64,000 bases of DNA from the NCBI GenBank assembly GCA_035304385.1, contig DATGQD010000062.1, positions 25,696 to 89,695 of the forward strand, given 5' to 3'. A program made the position numbers and the translations under genes. This DNA comes from ZC4RG29 sp035304385. GTDB taxonomy: Bacteria; Bacteroidota; Bacteroidia; Cytophagales; Cyclobacteriaceae. Shown piece after piece: positions 24,052 to 32,134 of this stretch. The notes below the pieces were generated by a model. It was not told the origin of the DNA, made no database searches, and saw only the letters and a program-made list of their open reading frames with translations. Every line of letters begins with the position of its first letter. Position 1 is the stretch's first letter.

Positions 24052-25590
24052 ATGAAATACCTGAACCCAACCGTCATCCTTGCTACCTTCCTGGTGGGCT
24101 TTAGCCTCGTCACCAGTGCGCAAAACAAAATCATAGTCCGTGCTTCTGAAGGCGAAACCACGATAAGTCGCCACATCTATGGGCACTTCGCCGAACACCT
24201 GGGCCGCTGTATCTATGGCGGATTTTATGTGGGCGAGGATAATACGACGATACCCCATACGAAGGGTGTGAGAAATGATGTTGTGCAGGCGTTAAAGGAG
24301 CTCAAGATCCCGAACCTGCGCTGGCCTGGTGGATGTTTTGCAGACACCTATCACTGGAAGGATGGCATTGGTCCGAAAGATCAGAGACCCTCGATGATCA
24401 ACCGTTGGTGGGGTGGCGTATCGGAAGACAACAGCTTCGGTACGCACGATTTTCTCGACATGTGTGAGCTGCTTGGCGCAGAGCCTTATCTGTCGGCCAA
24501 CGTGGGCAGCGGAACGGTGCAGGAGTTAATCGACTGGGAACAGTACGTAAACGTCGATAAGGGAAGTCCGATGGCGGAGTTGCGTATGGAAAACGGTCGT
24601 GAAAAACCCTGGAACGTGAAGTACTGGGGCGTCGGTAACGAAACCTGGGGTTGTGGTGGAAACATGACCGCAGAGTACTACGCAAACATCTACCGGCAGT
24701 ATGCTACGTTCCTTCCCAGAAGTACATACCGGATCGCTTCGGGTGCCAACTCGCGCGACTACCACTGGACGGAAGTGCTGATGCGCGACATTCCGCACAA
24801 CATGCTCGAAGGCGTTGCCTTGCACCACTATTCTGTCATCGACTGGAACAATAAGGGCTCAGATACCGAGTTCACCGAAGAACAGTATTTCAAGACCATG
24901 AAGTCGGCATTGTTTATGGACGAGCTGATACGCCGTCATAGCACGATCATGGACAAGTATGATCCCAACAAACGCGTAGCCCTGGTGGTAGATGAGTGGG
25001 GCGGATGGTATGACGTGCAACCCGGTACCAATCCCGCGTTTCTCTATCAGCAAAATACCATGCGCGATGCCATCCTGGCCGGCGCTACTTTGAATATCTT
25101 CAACAACCACGCTGAGCGGGTGAAGATGGCCAACCTGGCGCAGACGATTAACGTACTTCAGGCCGTGATACTGACCGACGAGGAAAAAATGATCCTTACG
25201 CCGACGTATCATGTAATGAAGATGTACAACGTACACCAGGATGCCAAGCTGCTTCCGATCTCCGTGAAATCCAACGACTACACCCTCAACGGTGAAAAGC
25301 TTCAGGCCGTATGGGCGTCGGCTTCAACCGACAGCCTGGGAAGGACCCACGTGTCGCTGGTGAACGTAGACGCCCGCAATGCGCAGGAAGTATCTGTTAG
25401 CTTCTTCGGCGGCAACTATAAGAAAGTTACCGGATCGATCCTCCGCTCTGCAAAGCTGCAGGATCATAACACCTTCGACAACCCGAACAAGGTTGCCCCC
25501 GCCGCGTTCAACGGCGCCCGGCTCCGCGGTGACGACCTCACCGTGACCCTGCCTCCGTTCTCGGTAGTGGTGCTTGAATTAACCCCGTAA
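24052..25590 (+). CDS. GH51 alpha-L-arabinofuranosidase, secreted
   Basis: 512 residues from the ATG at 24052, with a signal peptide ending at VTSAQNK. It releases terminal arabinofuranose from arabinan or arabinoxylan. GH51 features visible are RWPGGCFADTYHW, the acid/base glutamate in WGVGNETWGCGG (E197), and the nucleophile in VVDEWGGWYD (E315), both in a TIM barrel. A C-terminal beta domain follows, from about residue 400 (VSLVNVDARNAQEVSVSFF). The product would act in the periplasm or outside. It neighbours the NUDIX regulator, and no other sugar genes adjoin. The stop codon is part of an inverted repeat. Confidence 0.93.
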   Translation: MKYLNPTVILATFLVGFSLVTSAQNKIIVRASEGETTISRHIYGHFAEHLGRCIYGGFYVGEDNTTIPHTKGVRNDVVQALKELKIPNLRWPGGCFADTYHWKDGIGPKDQRPSMINRWWGGVSEDNSFGTHDFLDMCELLGAEPYLSANVGSGTVQELIDWEQYVNVDKGSPMAELRMENGREKPWNVKYWGVGNETWGCGGNMTAEYYANIYRQYATFLPRSTYRIASGANSRDYHWTEVLMRDIPHNMLEGVALHHYSVIDWNNKGSDTEFTEEQYFKTMKSALFMDELIRRHSTIMDKYDPNKRVALVVDEWGGWYDVQPGTNPAFLYQQNTMRDAILAGATLNIFNNHAERVKMANLAQTINVLQAVILTDEEKMILTPTYHVMKMYNVHQDAKLLPISVKSNDYTLNGEKLQAVWASASTDSLGRTHVSLVNVDARNAQEVSVSFFGGNYKKVTGSILRSAKLQDHNTFDNPNKVAPAAFNGARLRGDDLTVTLPPFSVVVLELTP

Positions 25591-25760
25591 AGCAGGCCTT
25601 CGGGCCTGACCTGCGGTCGCTTTACGGTGAACCTGGCCTGAGGTCGCTTTACGGCGAGCCTGGCCTTCGGACCTGGGCCTCGGACGATTTACAGTGAAGC
25701 AGGCGTAAACGATTTTTGGCGAAGCCATAAAGCGACCGCAGGTCTGCTTTATGGCTTTTT
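25585..25760. repeat. Nested inverted repeats between convergent genes
   Basis: A 9-bp word recurs in both orientations: CCGTAAAGC (25585, containing the GH51 stop), GCTTTACGG (25619 and 25646), CCATAAAGC (25725) and GCTTTATGG (25746, containing the stop of the minus-strand gene). Inside the first arms lies AGGCC-TTCG-GGCCT. The last pair (25724-25755), followed by TTTTT, is a good intrinsic terminator for GH51. Confidence 0.8.
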
Positions 25761-26849
25761 CCTTCTAAACCTCAACCTTCGGAACACCAGTCGGGGTGGA
25801 TCGACATTGTCGCCTACCAGGATGCCATACGGTTTCAGCGGTTCGACCCGATCGCAGATGACCTTCAACACCGCAATGCTGGGAATAGCGAGGAACATGC
25901 CCGGCACACCACACAGCGCACCGCCCACCAGGATGCCCAGCAATGTGGCAAGCGCGTTAATACGTACTTTCGATCCCACAATAAAGGGCATTAGAAAATT
26001 GTTGTCGATAAACTGAACGAGGGCCAATACCACCGCGACCCACAACACGTCAGACATATTCTCCGACGACACGAGCGTAATGAGCATGCAGAATACATTG
26101 GCGACGAGCATGCCGATGTAGGGCACCAGGTTTAGCAGGGCTGCAACAAGCGCCAGGAAAAGCGGATACTTGATCCCCAGGATGAGAAATCCTGTCGAGT
26201 TTAGCGTAAAGACGATCACGACTTCTATAAGAAGTCCAAGAATGAAACTTTGGGAGACCATCCGCGATTCATGCAGTACGTCGCGAATCTGGTCCTCGGT
26301 GTCGTTGCGAAACACAAAAATGAAGAACTGCTTGATCAGCTCCTTATAATAAAGCAGTAAAAAGGTATACACCGGAAGGAGCACGAGATATGAAACGAAG
26401 GTCGTAAGCGAAACAACGGTCGCGCCTACTATTTTTTCCGCCTCTACTTTCTCCTTGGTTTCTTCGATGTACTCCTGCTGCTCACGGACATTGACGTTGA
26501 AATTTTCCCGTATCCAGCCCTGGATTGAGGAGAACAGTTCGTTGAGTCGTTCTTTTATGACGTCGATATCCTGAAAGAACGTAACCATCTGCCGCGACAG
26601 AAAATAGGCCATACCCAGGATCACCGCCATGGCCAGCAGGAGGGAAAGGATAATGGCGACGGGGTGCGGAATCTTCCACGACCTGAGAAACATCACAATC
26701 GGTAACAGGAGCGTGGCGAGCAGTACGGAAAAAAACAGTGGAATGAGAATACTCTGTCCTACGTATAGAATGCTGCCCAGCAGAACAAGAGTCAATAAGT
26801 TAAACGCCAGCTTCTGGTAAAACGGCGTAGAATCAGCAGCGGCGCTCAT
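25749..26849 (-). CDS. AI-2E family / PerM-type membrane protein
   Basis: 366 residues with about eight transmembrane helices in the PerM pattern: two at the N-terminus (NLLTLVLLGSILYVGQSIL), a soluble linker (VIKERLNELFSSIQGWIREN), then paired helices with LNLVPYIGMLVAN and QFIDNNFLMPFIVGSKV, and GVPGMFLAIPSIAVLKVI. The family includes AI-2 exporters and Na/H antiporter-like proteins, so the transported species cannot be given. Its stop codon lies inside the hairpin at 25724-25755. Confidence 0.85.
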   Translation of the reverse strand: MSAAADSTPFYQKLAFNLLTLVLLGSILYVGQSILIPLFFSVLLATLLLPIVMFLRSWKIPHPVAIILSLLLAMAVILGMAYFLSRQMVTFFQDIDVIKERLNELFSSIQGWIRENFNVNVREQQEYIEETKEKVEAEKIVGATVVSLTTFVSYLVLLPVYTFLLLYYKELIKQFFIFVFRNDTEDQIRDVLHESRMVSQSFILGLLIEVVIVFTLNSTGFLILGIKYPLFLALVAALLNLVPYIGMLVANVFCMLITLVSSENMSDVLWVAVVLALVQFIDNNFLMPFIVGSKVRINALATLLGILVGGALCGVPGMFLAIPSIAVLKVICDRVEPLKPYGILVGDNVDPPRLVFRRLRFRRKKP

Positions 26850-26863
26850 AGGAATGGTGGGTC

Positions 26864-26914
26864 ACAAAACAAAAAGAAAAGAATGACCATCATCCGGGGG
26901 AACGACGATCATTC
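26864..26914 (-). terminator. Terminator of the small membrane protein gene
   Basis: GAATGACCATCATCC (26881-26895) can pair with GAACGACGATCATTC (26900-26914), with four G-U or mismatched positions. On the minus strand a T-rich stretch follows (26864-26880). Confidence 0.55.
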
Positions 26915-26931
26915 CAGGTCTGATTTCGGTG

Positions 26932-27084
26932 TCAAACGCTTCGACCCCGGATGATGCTTACCAGCACGGAAATTACCGCAAGGACCAGCAGGATGTGGAT
27001 CAACCCACCTGCCGAGTATCCAAGGAAACCAATGAGCCATGCTATAACCAGCACGACAGCTACGATATACAAGATGCTACCCAT
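26932..27084 (-). CDS. lmo0937-like small membrane protein
   Basis: A 50-residue protein starting at 27084 and ending with TGA at 26932-26934. It starts MGSILYIVAVVLVIAWLIGF, continues with LGYSAGGLIHILLVLAVISV and ends in a basic tail (SIIRGRSV). The two hydrophobic helices separated by a GYSAGGLIH turn are the mark of the lmo0937 family, which is widespread and uncharacterised and often stress-associated. It lies upstream of, and in the same direction as, the PerM-type gene, with an apparent terminator between, so it is monocistronic. Confidence 0.85.
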   Translation of the reverse strand: MGSILYIVAVVLVIAWLIGFLGYSAGGLIHILLVLAVISVLVSIIRGRSV

Positions 27085-27234
27085 AACTATATGTTGTTTA
27101 GTTTTGTAGGGTAGTTAGAAATCGTGTGCCAGTTGCCAAACAGGCCTGAAACCCATAATAACCTGTTAGCGCTGGGAAGGAATTTCTACAATTTTGGAGA
27201 ACAAAAGGTACGAATCACGTAACCCACACGCGAT

Positions 27235-27969
27235 ATGTGTTATCACAAACAGGATGTAGCCTTGAAGGACGCCTTAATCGACAGGTACCGCGCTACCATG
27301 CCGTTCGACTATGAGCCGATGTATTATGAAAACGGGTTCGACTTCAAGGCGTCGCCGGTCATTACTTCGGCATCACCGGGTATGTTTCAGTCGGTCACCT
27401 GGGGGCTCATTCCCTGGTGGGTGAAGTCGCCAAAGGAGGCAGAGTCCATACGCGTTCGTACGCTGAATGCCGTCAGTGAGGAAATGTTCGACAAACCCGC
27501 ATTCCGCGACGCGGCCGCTGATGGAAAAAGGTGTCTCATTCCGTGCACTGGATTTTTCGAATGGCGGTGGTTCAACGGCGGAAAGACGAAGTACCCCTAC
27601 TTCGTATACCTTCCCGGAGAACCTATTTTTTCACTTGCGGGACTTTGGAGTTCGTGGACCGACCGGCAGACCGGCGAGGTACTTCAGACCTACACGGTAC
27701 TCACCACCCGCGCCAATACGTTGATGGAAAAAATCCATAACAGCAAAAAGCGAATGCCCGTCATCATCCCCAAAGAATACGAACAGGATTGGGTTGGATC
27801 CCGCCTCACGAAGGATGACGTGCTCGCTCTTTGTCAACCTATCGATAGCAATCTTATGGATGCATACACCATCTCAAAAATGATCACCGACAGAAGGGTG
27901 GAGGATAAGAATCAACCCGAAGTAGCGCGGCGATTCGAATACCCTGAACTCGCTTTGCTCGACGGCTGA
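27235..27969 (+). CDS. SRAP/YedK (HMCES) abasic-site protein
   Basis: 244 residues. Cys2 (MCYHKQ) is the residue that forms a thiazolidine crosslink with abasic sites in single-stranded DNA. Other active-site segments are RVRTLNAVSEEM (Asn), IPCTGFFEWRW (Glu), and the histidine region in LMEKIHNSKKRMPVIIP. The protein shields abasic sites during replication. Genes of this family are usually placed with SOS functions, but no LexA-type site is evident here. The start ATG is fixed by the need for Cys2. The 3' end overlaps the next minus-strand frame by 58 bases. Confidence 0.95.
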   Translation: MCYHKQDVALKDALIDRYRATMPFDYEPMYYENGFDFKASPVITSASPGMFQSVTWGLIPWWVKSPKEAESIRVRTLNAVSEEMFDKPAFRDAAADGKRCLIPCTGFFEWRWFNGGKTKYPYFVYLPGEPIFSLAGLWSSWTDRQTGEVLQTYTVLTTRANTLMEKIHNSKKRMPVIIPKEYEQDWVGSRLTKDDVLALCQPIDSNLMDAYTISKMITDRRVEDKNQPEVARRFEYPELALLDG

Positions 27970-28283
27970 CCCGATCGCTCAATGACATAAAACACCAGGG
28001 CGTTAAACGTGGGATGATTGAGCCTCCGGCACAGCAAGCGGTTGAGCAGGTCGTTGATGTTTCGGTTGCCGAAGATGAGGAAAAACTCTACCTCGGTTAC
28101 GTTGCGGGGCTGTTTCGAAAATTCGTTCCGGAACATCCTTTTCCATGTTGCAACGTTGAATCCAAACCTCACGCGCAACTCCTCCCACACCATTTCCATG
28201 TGCCGGGCGTTAAATTCGTCGCTGATCTTTGCCGGAAGCCCTGTCATATCCGCAACGTTACAGGCTCTGCAATCGCCGTGCAA
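27912..28283 (-). CDS. Hypothetical protein overlapping the SRAP gene end
   Basis: A 123-residue frame (alternative start at M13). The middle part (MEMVWEELRVRFGFNVATWK, MFRNEFSKQ, VEFFLIFGNRNINDLLNRLL) has a normal mix of hydrophobic and charged residues and looks helical, unlike the Ser/Arg-rich plus-strand alternatives. The last twenty residues run antisense into SRAP and look less like protein, so the true gene may be shorter or degraded. I recognise no family. Treat as tentative. Confidence 0.4.
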   Translation of the reverse strand: MHGDCRACNVADMTGLPAKISDEFNARHMEMVWEELRVRFGFNVATWKRMFRNEFSKQPRNVTEVEFFLIFGNRNINDLLNRLLCRRLNHPTFNALVFYVIERSGQPSSKASSGYSNRRATSG

Positions 28284-28548
28284 TAGGGTTGACAGCAGTT
28301 GTCAGCATCGTGCTCATGTGCAGCGATCAGGGCTTTCCAATAGCCCGAACCTTATCCTTTGTTTGCGGCAACAGCGGCAATTTTGGCCTTTTCTGCAAAA
28401 AAACTGACTTACTTTCGAAGAACACGGTCACACGGCGGTCCGCCAGGGTATTAAAAGCCAAACCGGGTCCCCACAGCCCGGAAACCCAAGATTACCAACC
28501 CCCAGGGAAAAAAAGGGAAGGTCAAGGTGACCTCCCGACCAAACAACC

Positions 28549-28743
28549 ATGAAACCTGGGAGACACGATATTGTCCTGCTACCCGATGGCACGGAGGGTA
28601 GGGTACTGGAACGATTTTCCACCGACCGAATCACCGTGTATAAGATCCAGATTGGCCTCGAGATCCAATATTTCGACGAGCATAAAGTCACGCTCAAGCG
28701 GCGTCACTTTATGAATCGCGTAAAGGCCATTTTCTCAAAGTAG
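28549..28743 (+). CDS. Small protein of unknown function
   Basis: 64 residues starting at the ATG at 28549. MKPGRHDIVLLPDGTEGRVL resembles a short SH3/KOW-like beta fold with alternating hydrophobic residues, followed by a basic end (KRRHFMNRVKAIFSK). The composition is regular, and no frame on the other strand is better. The 265 bases upstream hold only short purine-rich stretches. A weak terminator may follow at 28812. Confidence 0.55.
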   Translation: MKPGRHDIVLLPDGTEGRVLERFSTDRITVYKIQIGLEIQYFDEHKVTLKRRHFMNRVKAIFSK

Positions 28744-28811
28744 GGCGTTAGCTGCGTTTTTTGCGTCGATTTCAGTTGGGCCCGGCGGCACAGCCCACGC
28801 ACTCACCCTTG

Positions 28812-28840
28812 AGGTGGTATTTGCCCACCTGCTATATTTT
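28812..28840 (+). terminator. Possible terminator
   Basis: AGGTGG (28812-28817) and CCACCT (28825-28830) form a 6-bp stem with a 7-base loop, followed by GCTATATTTTT. It would separate the 64-residue gene from the next one. Confidence 0.4.
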
Positions 28841-28877
28841 TCGTAATTAGCAAACCGCACAACGCCCCCAACCTCTT

Positions 28878-29432
28878 GTGAAAAAGGTACTGGCCATCTT
28901 ACTCCTGGTTGTATTCCTATTCAACGTGGGTGGTTATTACATTTTCTTTTGGGGGCTGGACTATTCCGCGAAAACTACGCTCACACAACGACTCGATTCC
29001 GGCAACTACTCCGAACTGGAAACGTTCGAATTCAAGATTCCGCTTAACATCCCTTATCCGATTCAAAGCCAAAGCCGCGGTTTCGATCGCGCACATGGAG
29101 CCTTTGAACACAACGGCGAATTCTACGAACTCGTAAAGCAAAAATTCGAGAACGACACCCTATACGTTGTTTGCGTTAAGAACGAAAAGAAACACCACCT
29201 GGCGCAGGCGTTTAAAAAATACGCGCGCATATCCACCGATGCCGAAGGTTCCTCACAGGCCGGCAACGACCTCGTGAGTAAACTGGTCAAGGACTTCAAC
29301 ACACCATCCCTGTCGGAGTCTATTACGGCCGACGGCTGGAGCCGCACCTTGCTATACGCTGGCCTCGCCGTAGCTATAATCAAGATGGCCAGCGAAGTGG
29401 TATCGCCGCCACCCAACTCAATTCTCTCCTAA
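28878..29432 (+). CDS. Envelope protein of unknown function
   Basis: 184 residues from GTG (28878); there is no in-frame ATG near the N-terminus. The N-terminus KKVLAILLLVVFLFNVGGYY is a signal anchor. The middle (SGNYSELETFEFKIPLNIPY, FEHNGEFYELVKQKFENDTL) is beta-rich and is followed by HHLAQAFKKYARI. A second hydrophobic stretch near the C-terminus (LLYAGLAVAIIKMASEVV) may be a second membrane helix. The style matches uncharacterised Bacteroidota envelope proteins. No known domain was recognised. Confidence 0.65.
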   Translation: MKKVLAILLLVVFLFNVGGYYIFFWGLDYSAKTTLTQRLDSGNYSELETFEFKIPLNIPYPIQSQSRGFDRAHGAFEHNGEFYELVKQKFENDTLYVVCVKNEKKHHLAQAFKKYARISTDAEGSSQAGNDLVSKLVKDFNTPSLSESITADGWSRTLLYAGLAVAIIKMASEVVSPPPNSILS

Positions 29433-29560
29433 CCATTTTCTGTTTCCATAACAGATACACCCACTGATGGGCTATTGCCTGTTGCTGGATGCGTATGCCT
29501 GTGTTCGTATAGGAACACGACGCATAGCCATTGATTTAGACTTTGAATAACCCCCTAATT

Positions 29561-30487
29561 ATGAACAACCATACCAGACTGTTGCTGGTGGGAGTGTGCC
29601 TCATTGCAGGCAGCGGGCTCCTCCAGGCGCAAACACCTACTGATGCGGTAATGATGAAGCAGCGCGAGTCGTGTCTCGCCATAATGTACGATCAGGGTTC
29701 CTTTGACGAATACTGGGAAGGAACCAACCTGCGCACGAACGCGACCATCGCGACCGTACGCCGGACTACCATTCTACCCATGATCGCCATAGGCATTATG
29801 GATAACCTCAACCTGATCGTTTCTACACCCTATGTTCGTACGAAATCCGACGAACCGAATGGAGGCAAATTTCAAGGTGCGAAAGGGTTTCAGGATCTCG
29901 GACTGGTACTCAAATACCGGTTCCTCAATAAGGAAATGGAAGGTGGAAAATTGGCGCTCGTCGGGGCTGTCGGTTACTCGACACCGATGACCAATTACCT
30001 TTCCGACTACCTGCCCTATAGCCTTGGGTTTGGCGCTCCGGAAGTGAGCGGCCGGGCCATCGTGCAGTACGAATGGAATAACGGCTTCTACGCCCGCGGT
30101 TCGTTTGCATACCTGTGGCGCGGCGAGACCGAGGCGGAGCGCGACTACTACTACAACAATGGCAGCTTCTACACGGCCTGGATGGACGTGCCCAACGCCA
30201 CCAACTTCCAGGTGGTTGCCGGTAAATGGTTCTTCGACCACGCGTTTCACGTCGAAGCCTTGTATAACGCTACGCAATGTCTCAGCGGTGACGACATACG
30301 TGCGTATAACGCGGCGCAGCCTACGAACAAAGTGGGAGTGGCACAAGTAGGCGTGAATGCCCAGTATTTCTTCCCGAACATTAAGGGCTTCGGTGTACTG
30401 GCGTATTATTCACAGTGCGTCAGTGGCCGAAACATGGGCAAGTTTACGAACATCGGCGCAGGCCTCACCTACCAGTTTAAAATTTAA
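29561..30487 (+). CDS. Outer-membrane transporter-like barrel protein
   Basis: 308 residues starting at 29561; a TTG 18 bases earlier is the alternative. A signal peptide ends at GLLQAQ. The rest is a series of amphipathic strands typical of the 'transporter' / phenol-degradation MetA-like outer-membrane family (NLNLIVSTPYVRTKSDE, ALVGAVGYSTPMTNYLSDY, FQVVAGKWFFDHAFHVEALY), ending in YQFKI. It is followed after 19 bases by the PAP2/haloperoxidase lipoprotein and then a TonB receptor, suggesting one envelope system of three genes. Confidence 0.7.
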   Translation: MNNHTRLLLVGVCLIAGSGLLQAQTPTDAVMMKQRESCLAIMYDQGSFDEYWEGTNLRTNATIATVRRTTILPMIAIGIMDNLNLIVSTPYVRTKSDEPNGGKFQGAKGFQDLGLVLKYRFLNKEMEGGKLALVGAVGYSTPMTNYLSDYLPYSLGFGAPEVSGRAIVQYEWNNGFYARGSFAYLWRGETEAERDYYYNNGSFYTAWMDVPNATNFQVVAGKWFFDHAFHVEALYNATQCLSGDDIRAYNAAQPTNKVGVAQVGVNAQYFFPNIKGFGVLAYYSQCVSGRNMGKFTNIGAGLTYQFKI

Positions 30488-30506
30488 CCCCTCAAGCTTG
30501 CACACT

Positions 30507-32051
30507 ATGAAAAAGAGATACACCCTATCTTTTCTCGGCGTATGCCTCGGCATGCTCTTCGTCGTATCCTGCGATCGGGAGTTGCCCATCAACATGAGTT
30601 ATTCGCATTATCAATACGCATCGCTCGACCCGAATGGCGGAAGCTGGTCGCCCATCATCCTGAACGCGGCCGACCAGATTGAGATACCCGAGCCTGCCGA
30701 TGCAGGCTCTGCGGAATACCAGGCTGAATTAGCCGATCTCAAAGACGCAATGTCGGGCCTTAGTTCTCAGCAACGTACGGCCATCGACTACTGGACGAAC
30801 AACCCGTCGATCCGGTGGATGGAGATCGCGATGGAGCTCGTGGCCAAATACAATTTGATTCCCGGTCCGAACCCGGATGGAACGTATACGCTGCCCAGCC
30901 CTGCGAATCCTTCCGGCCCGCCGCCGTTTCCGTTCGCCCATCCGGCGTACTCGTGTCGCGCCTTCGCCTACATGACCGTCGCGCAATTCGACGCACTCAT
31001 CGCAGCATGGCACTACAAATTTCAGTATGAACGACCGGCACCTTCGCAAGTCGACCCGTCGATCGAAGCGGCCTATGGCGACAACAGCCTGCCGTCTTAT
31101 CCTTCCGGCGCTGCTGTGGTGACCGCGGTCTCACGCGATATTCTCACGGCGCTTTTCCCTCTTGAAAAGGACTACCTGGCATCGCGCGCCGAAGAGCACC
31201 TCTCCAGCCTTTTGTGGGCAGGGGAGGCGGTTCAAAGTGATGTCGACGCAGGCGAATTTCTGGGCAGCGAGGTGGCGAAGCTTGCACTTGCCCGCGCTGC
31301 CGGTGACGGAATGAACAAGGCCCAGGTGGACAAGCCGGTGTCGGATTCGATCCGCGACTCAGCGATCCAACGCTACGGCTGGTCGTGGGAAAACCAGGAA
31401 ATCCCCAAGCGCCCCGTTGGTCTCGCGCCCTTCTACGGCAAGGTGCAGATGTGGAATGTGCCTGATGTTGAACTTACACGTCCCGGTCCGCCGCCCGCCG
31501 TCGGCTCTGCCGAATACGAGGCTGACGTGGAAATCCTCATAGCGCATCAGAACAATATGACGGAGGAGAAACGCCGCATTGCCAACTATTGGCAGGACGG
31601 TCTGGGAACCTACACGCCGCCGGGTCACTGGAATACGATCGCGTTTGAATACATCGTGAAGAATAAGATGAATCCGCTGCGTACGGTACGGACACTTGCA
31701 TACCTCAATATGGCTATGCAGGATGCCGGTATAAGCTGCTGGGACGCGAAGTATTATTATCACTATCCGCGCCCCATTCAGATGATCCCAAGCTTCAAGA
31801 CCATCGCGGGAACACCAAACTTCCCCAGCTATACTTCCGGTCACAGCACGTTTTCTGCTGCTGCGGCAGAAGTGCTCTCACACATTTTCCCCGAAGAAGG
31901 AGAAATATTCAGGCAGTGGGCGGAAGAGGCGGCCATCTCAAGAGTGTACGGTGGTATTCACTGGACCTTCGATTCAGAGGTGGGCCTTGAACAGGGTAGA
32001 GATGTCGCCTCCTACACCCTTGCGGTGATGGAGAGCGACGGTTCAGAATAA
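30507..32051 (+). CDS. Vanadium-dependent haloperoxidase / PAP2-type lipoprotein
   Basis: 514 residues from the ATG at 30507, with a lipobox (FVVSC), hence a lipoprotein. The C-terminal half has the full PAP2 catalytic set: K415-x6-R422-P423 (KYYYHYPRP), PSYTSGH with H446, and R479-x5-H485-x3-D489 (SRVYGGIHWTFD). Vanadate haloperoxidases and PAP2 phosphatases share these residues, so the reaction could be halide oxidation or phosphate-ester hydrolysis. The two-lobed length and all-helical pattern favour the haloperoxidase-like group. It lies between an outer-membrane barrel and a TonB receptor gene. Confidence 0.85.
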   Translation: MKKRYTLSFLGVCLGMLFVVSCDRELPINMSYSHYQYASLDPNGGSWSPIILNAADQIEIPEPADAGSAEYQAELADLKDAMSGLSSQQRTAIDYWTNNPSIRWMEIAMELVAKYNLIPGPNPDGTYTLPSPANPSGPPPFPFAHPAYSCRAFAYMTVAQFDALIAAWHYKFQYERPAPSQVDPSIEAAYGDNSLPSYPSGAAVVTAVSRDILTALFPLEKDYLASRAEEHLSSLLWAGEAVQSDVDAGEFLGSEVAKLALARAAGDGMNKAQVDKPVSDSIRDSAIQRYGWSWENQEIPKRPVGLAPFYGKVQMWNVPDVELTRPGPPPAVGSAEYEADVEILIAHQNNMTEEKRRIANYWQDGLGTYTPPGHWNTIAFEYIVKNKMNPLRTVRTLAYLNMAMQDAGISCWDAKYYYHYPRPIQMIPSFKTIAGTPNFPSYTSGHSTFSAAAAEVLSHIFPEEGEIFRQWAEEAAISRVYGGIHWTFDSEVGLEQGRDVASYTLAVMESDGSE

Positions 32052-32066
32052 TTGTTGGTTGACAAT

Positions 32067-32097
32067 GAAGCCGGGGGCTCTTTGAGTCTTCGGCTTC
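32067..32097. other. Intercistronic hairpin
   Basis: GAAGCCG (32067-32073) pairs with CGGCTTC (32091-32097). It has no T-run and lies between the PAP2 and TonB-receptor genes; it may stabilise or partly attenuate the message. Confidence 0.35.
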
Positions 32098-32134
32098 CTC
32101 GTTGACCGATATGACAACAAGGAATTAATTAAAA

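Noticed and set aside
28288..28304. LexA-like palindrome TGACAGCAGTTGTCA
   Set aside because: Only 5-bp arms, not upstream of the SRAP start, and no second copy seen; probably chance.
28018..28407. Plus-strand frame of 129 codons
   Set aside because: Ser/Arg/Leu-rich composition typical of a shadow frame; the minus-strand frame over the same bases looks more protein-like.
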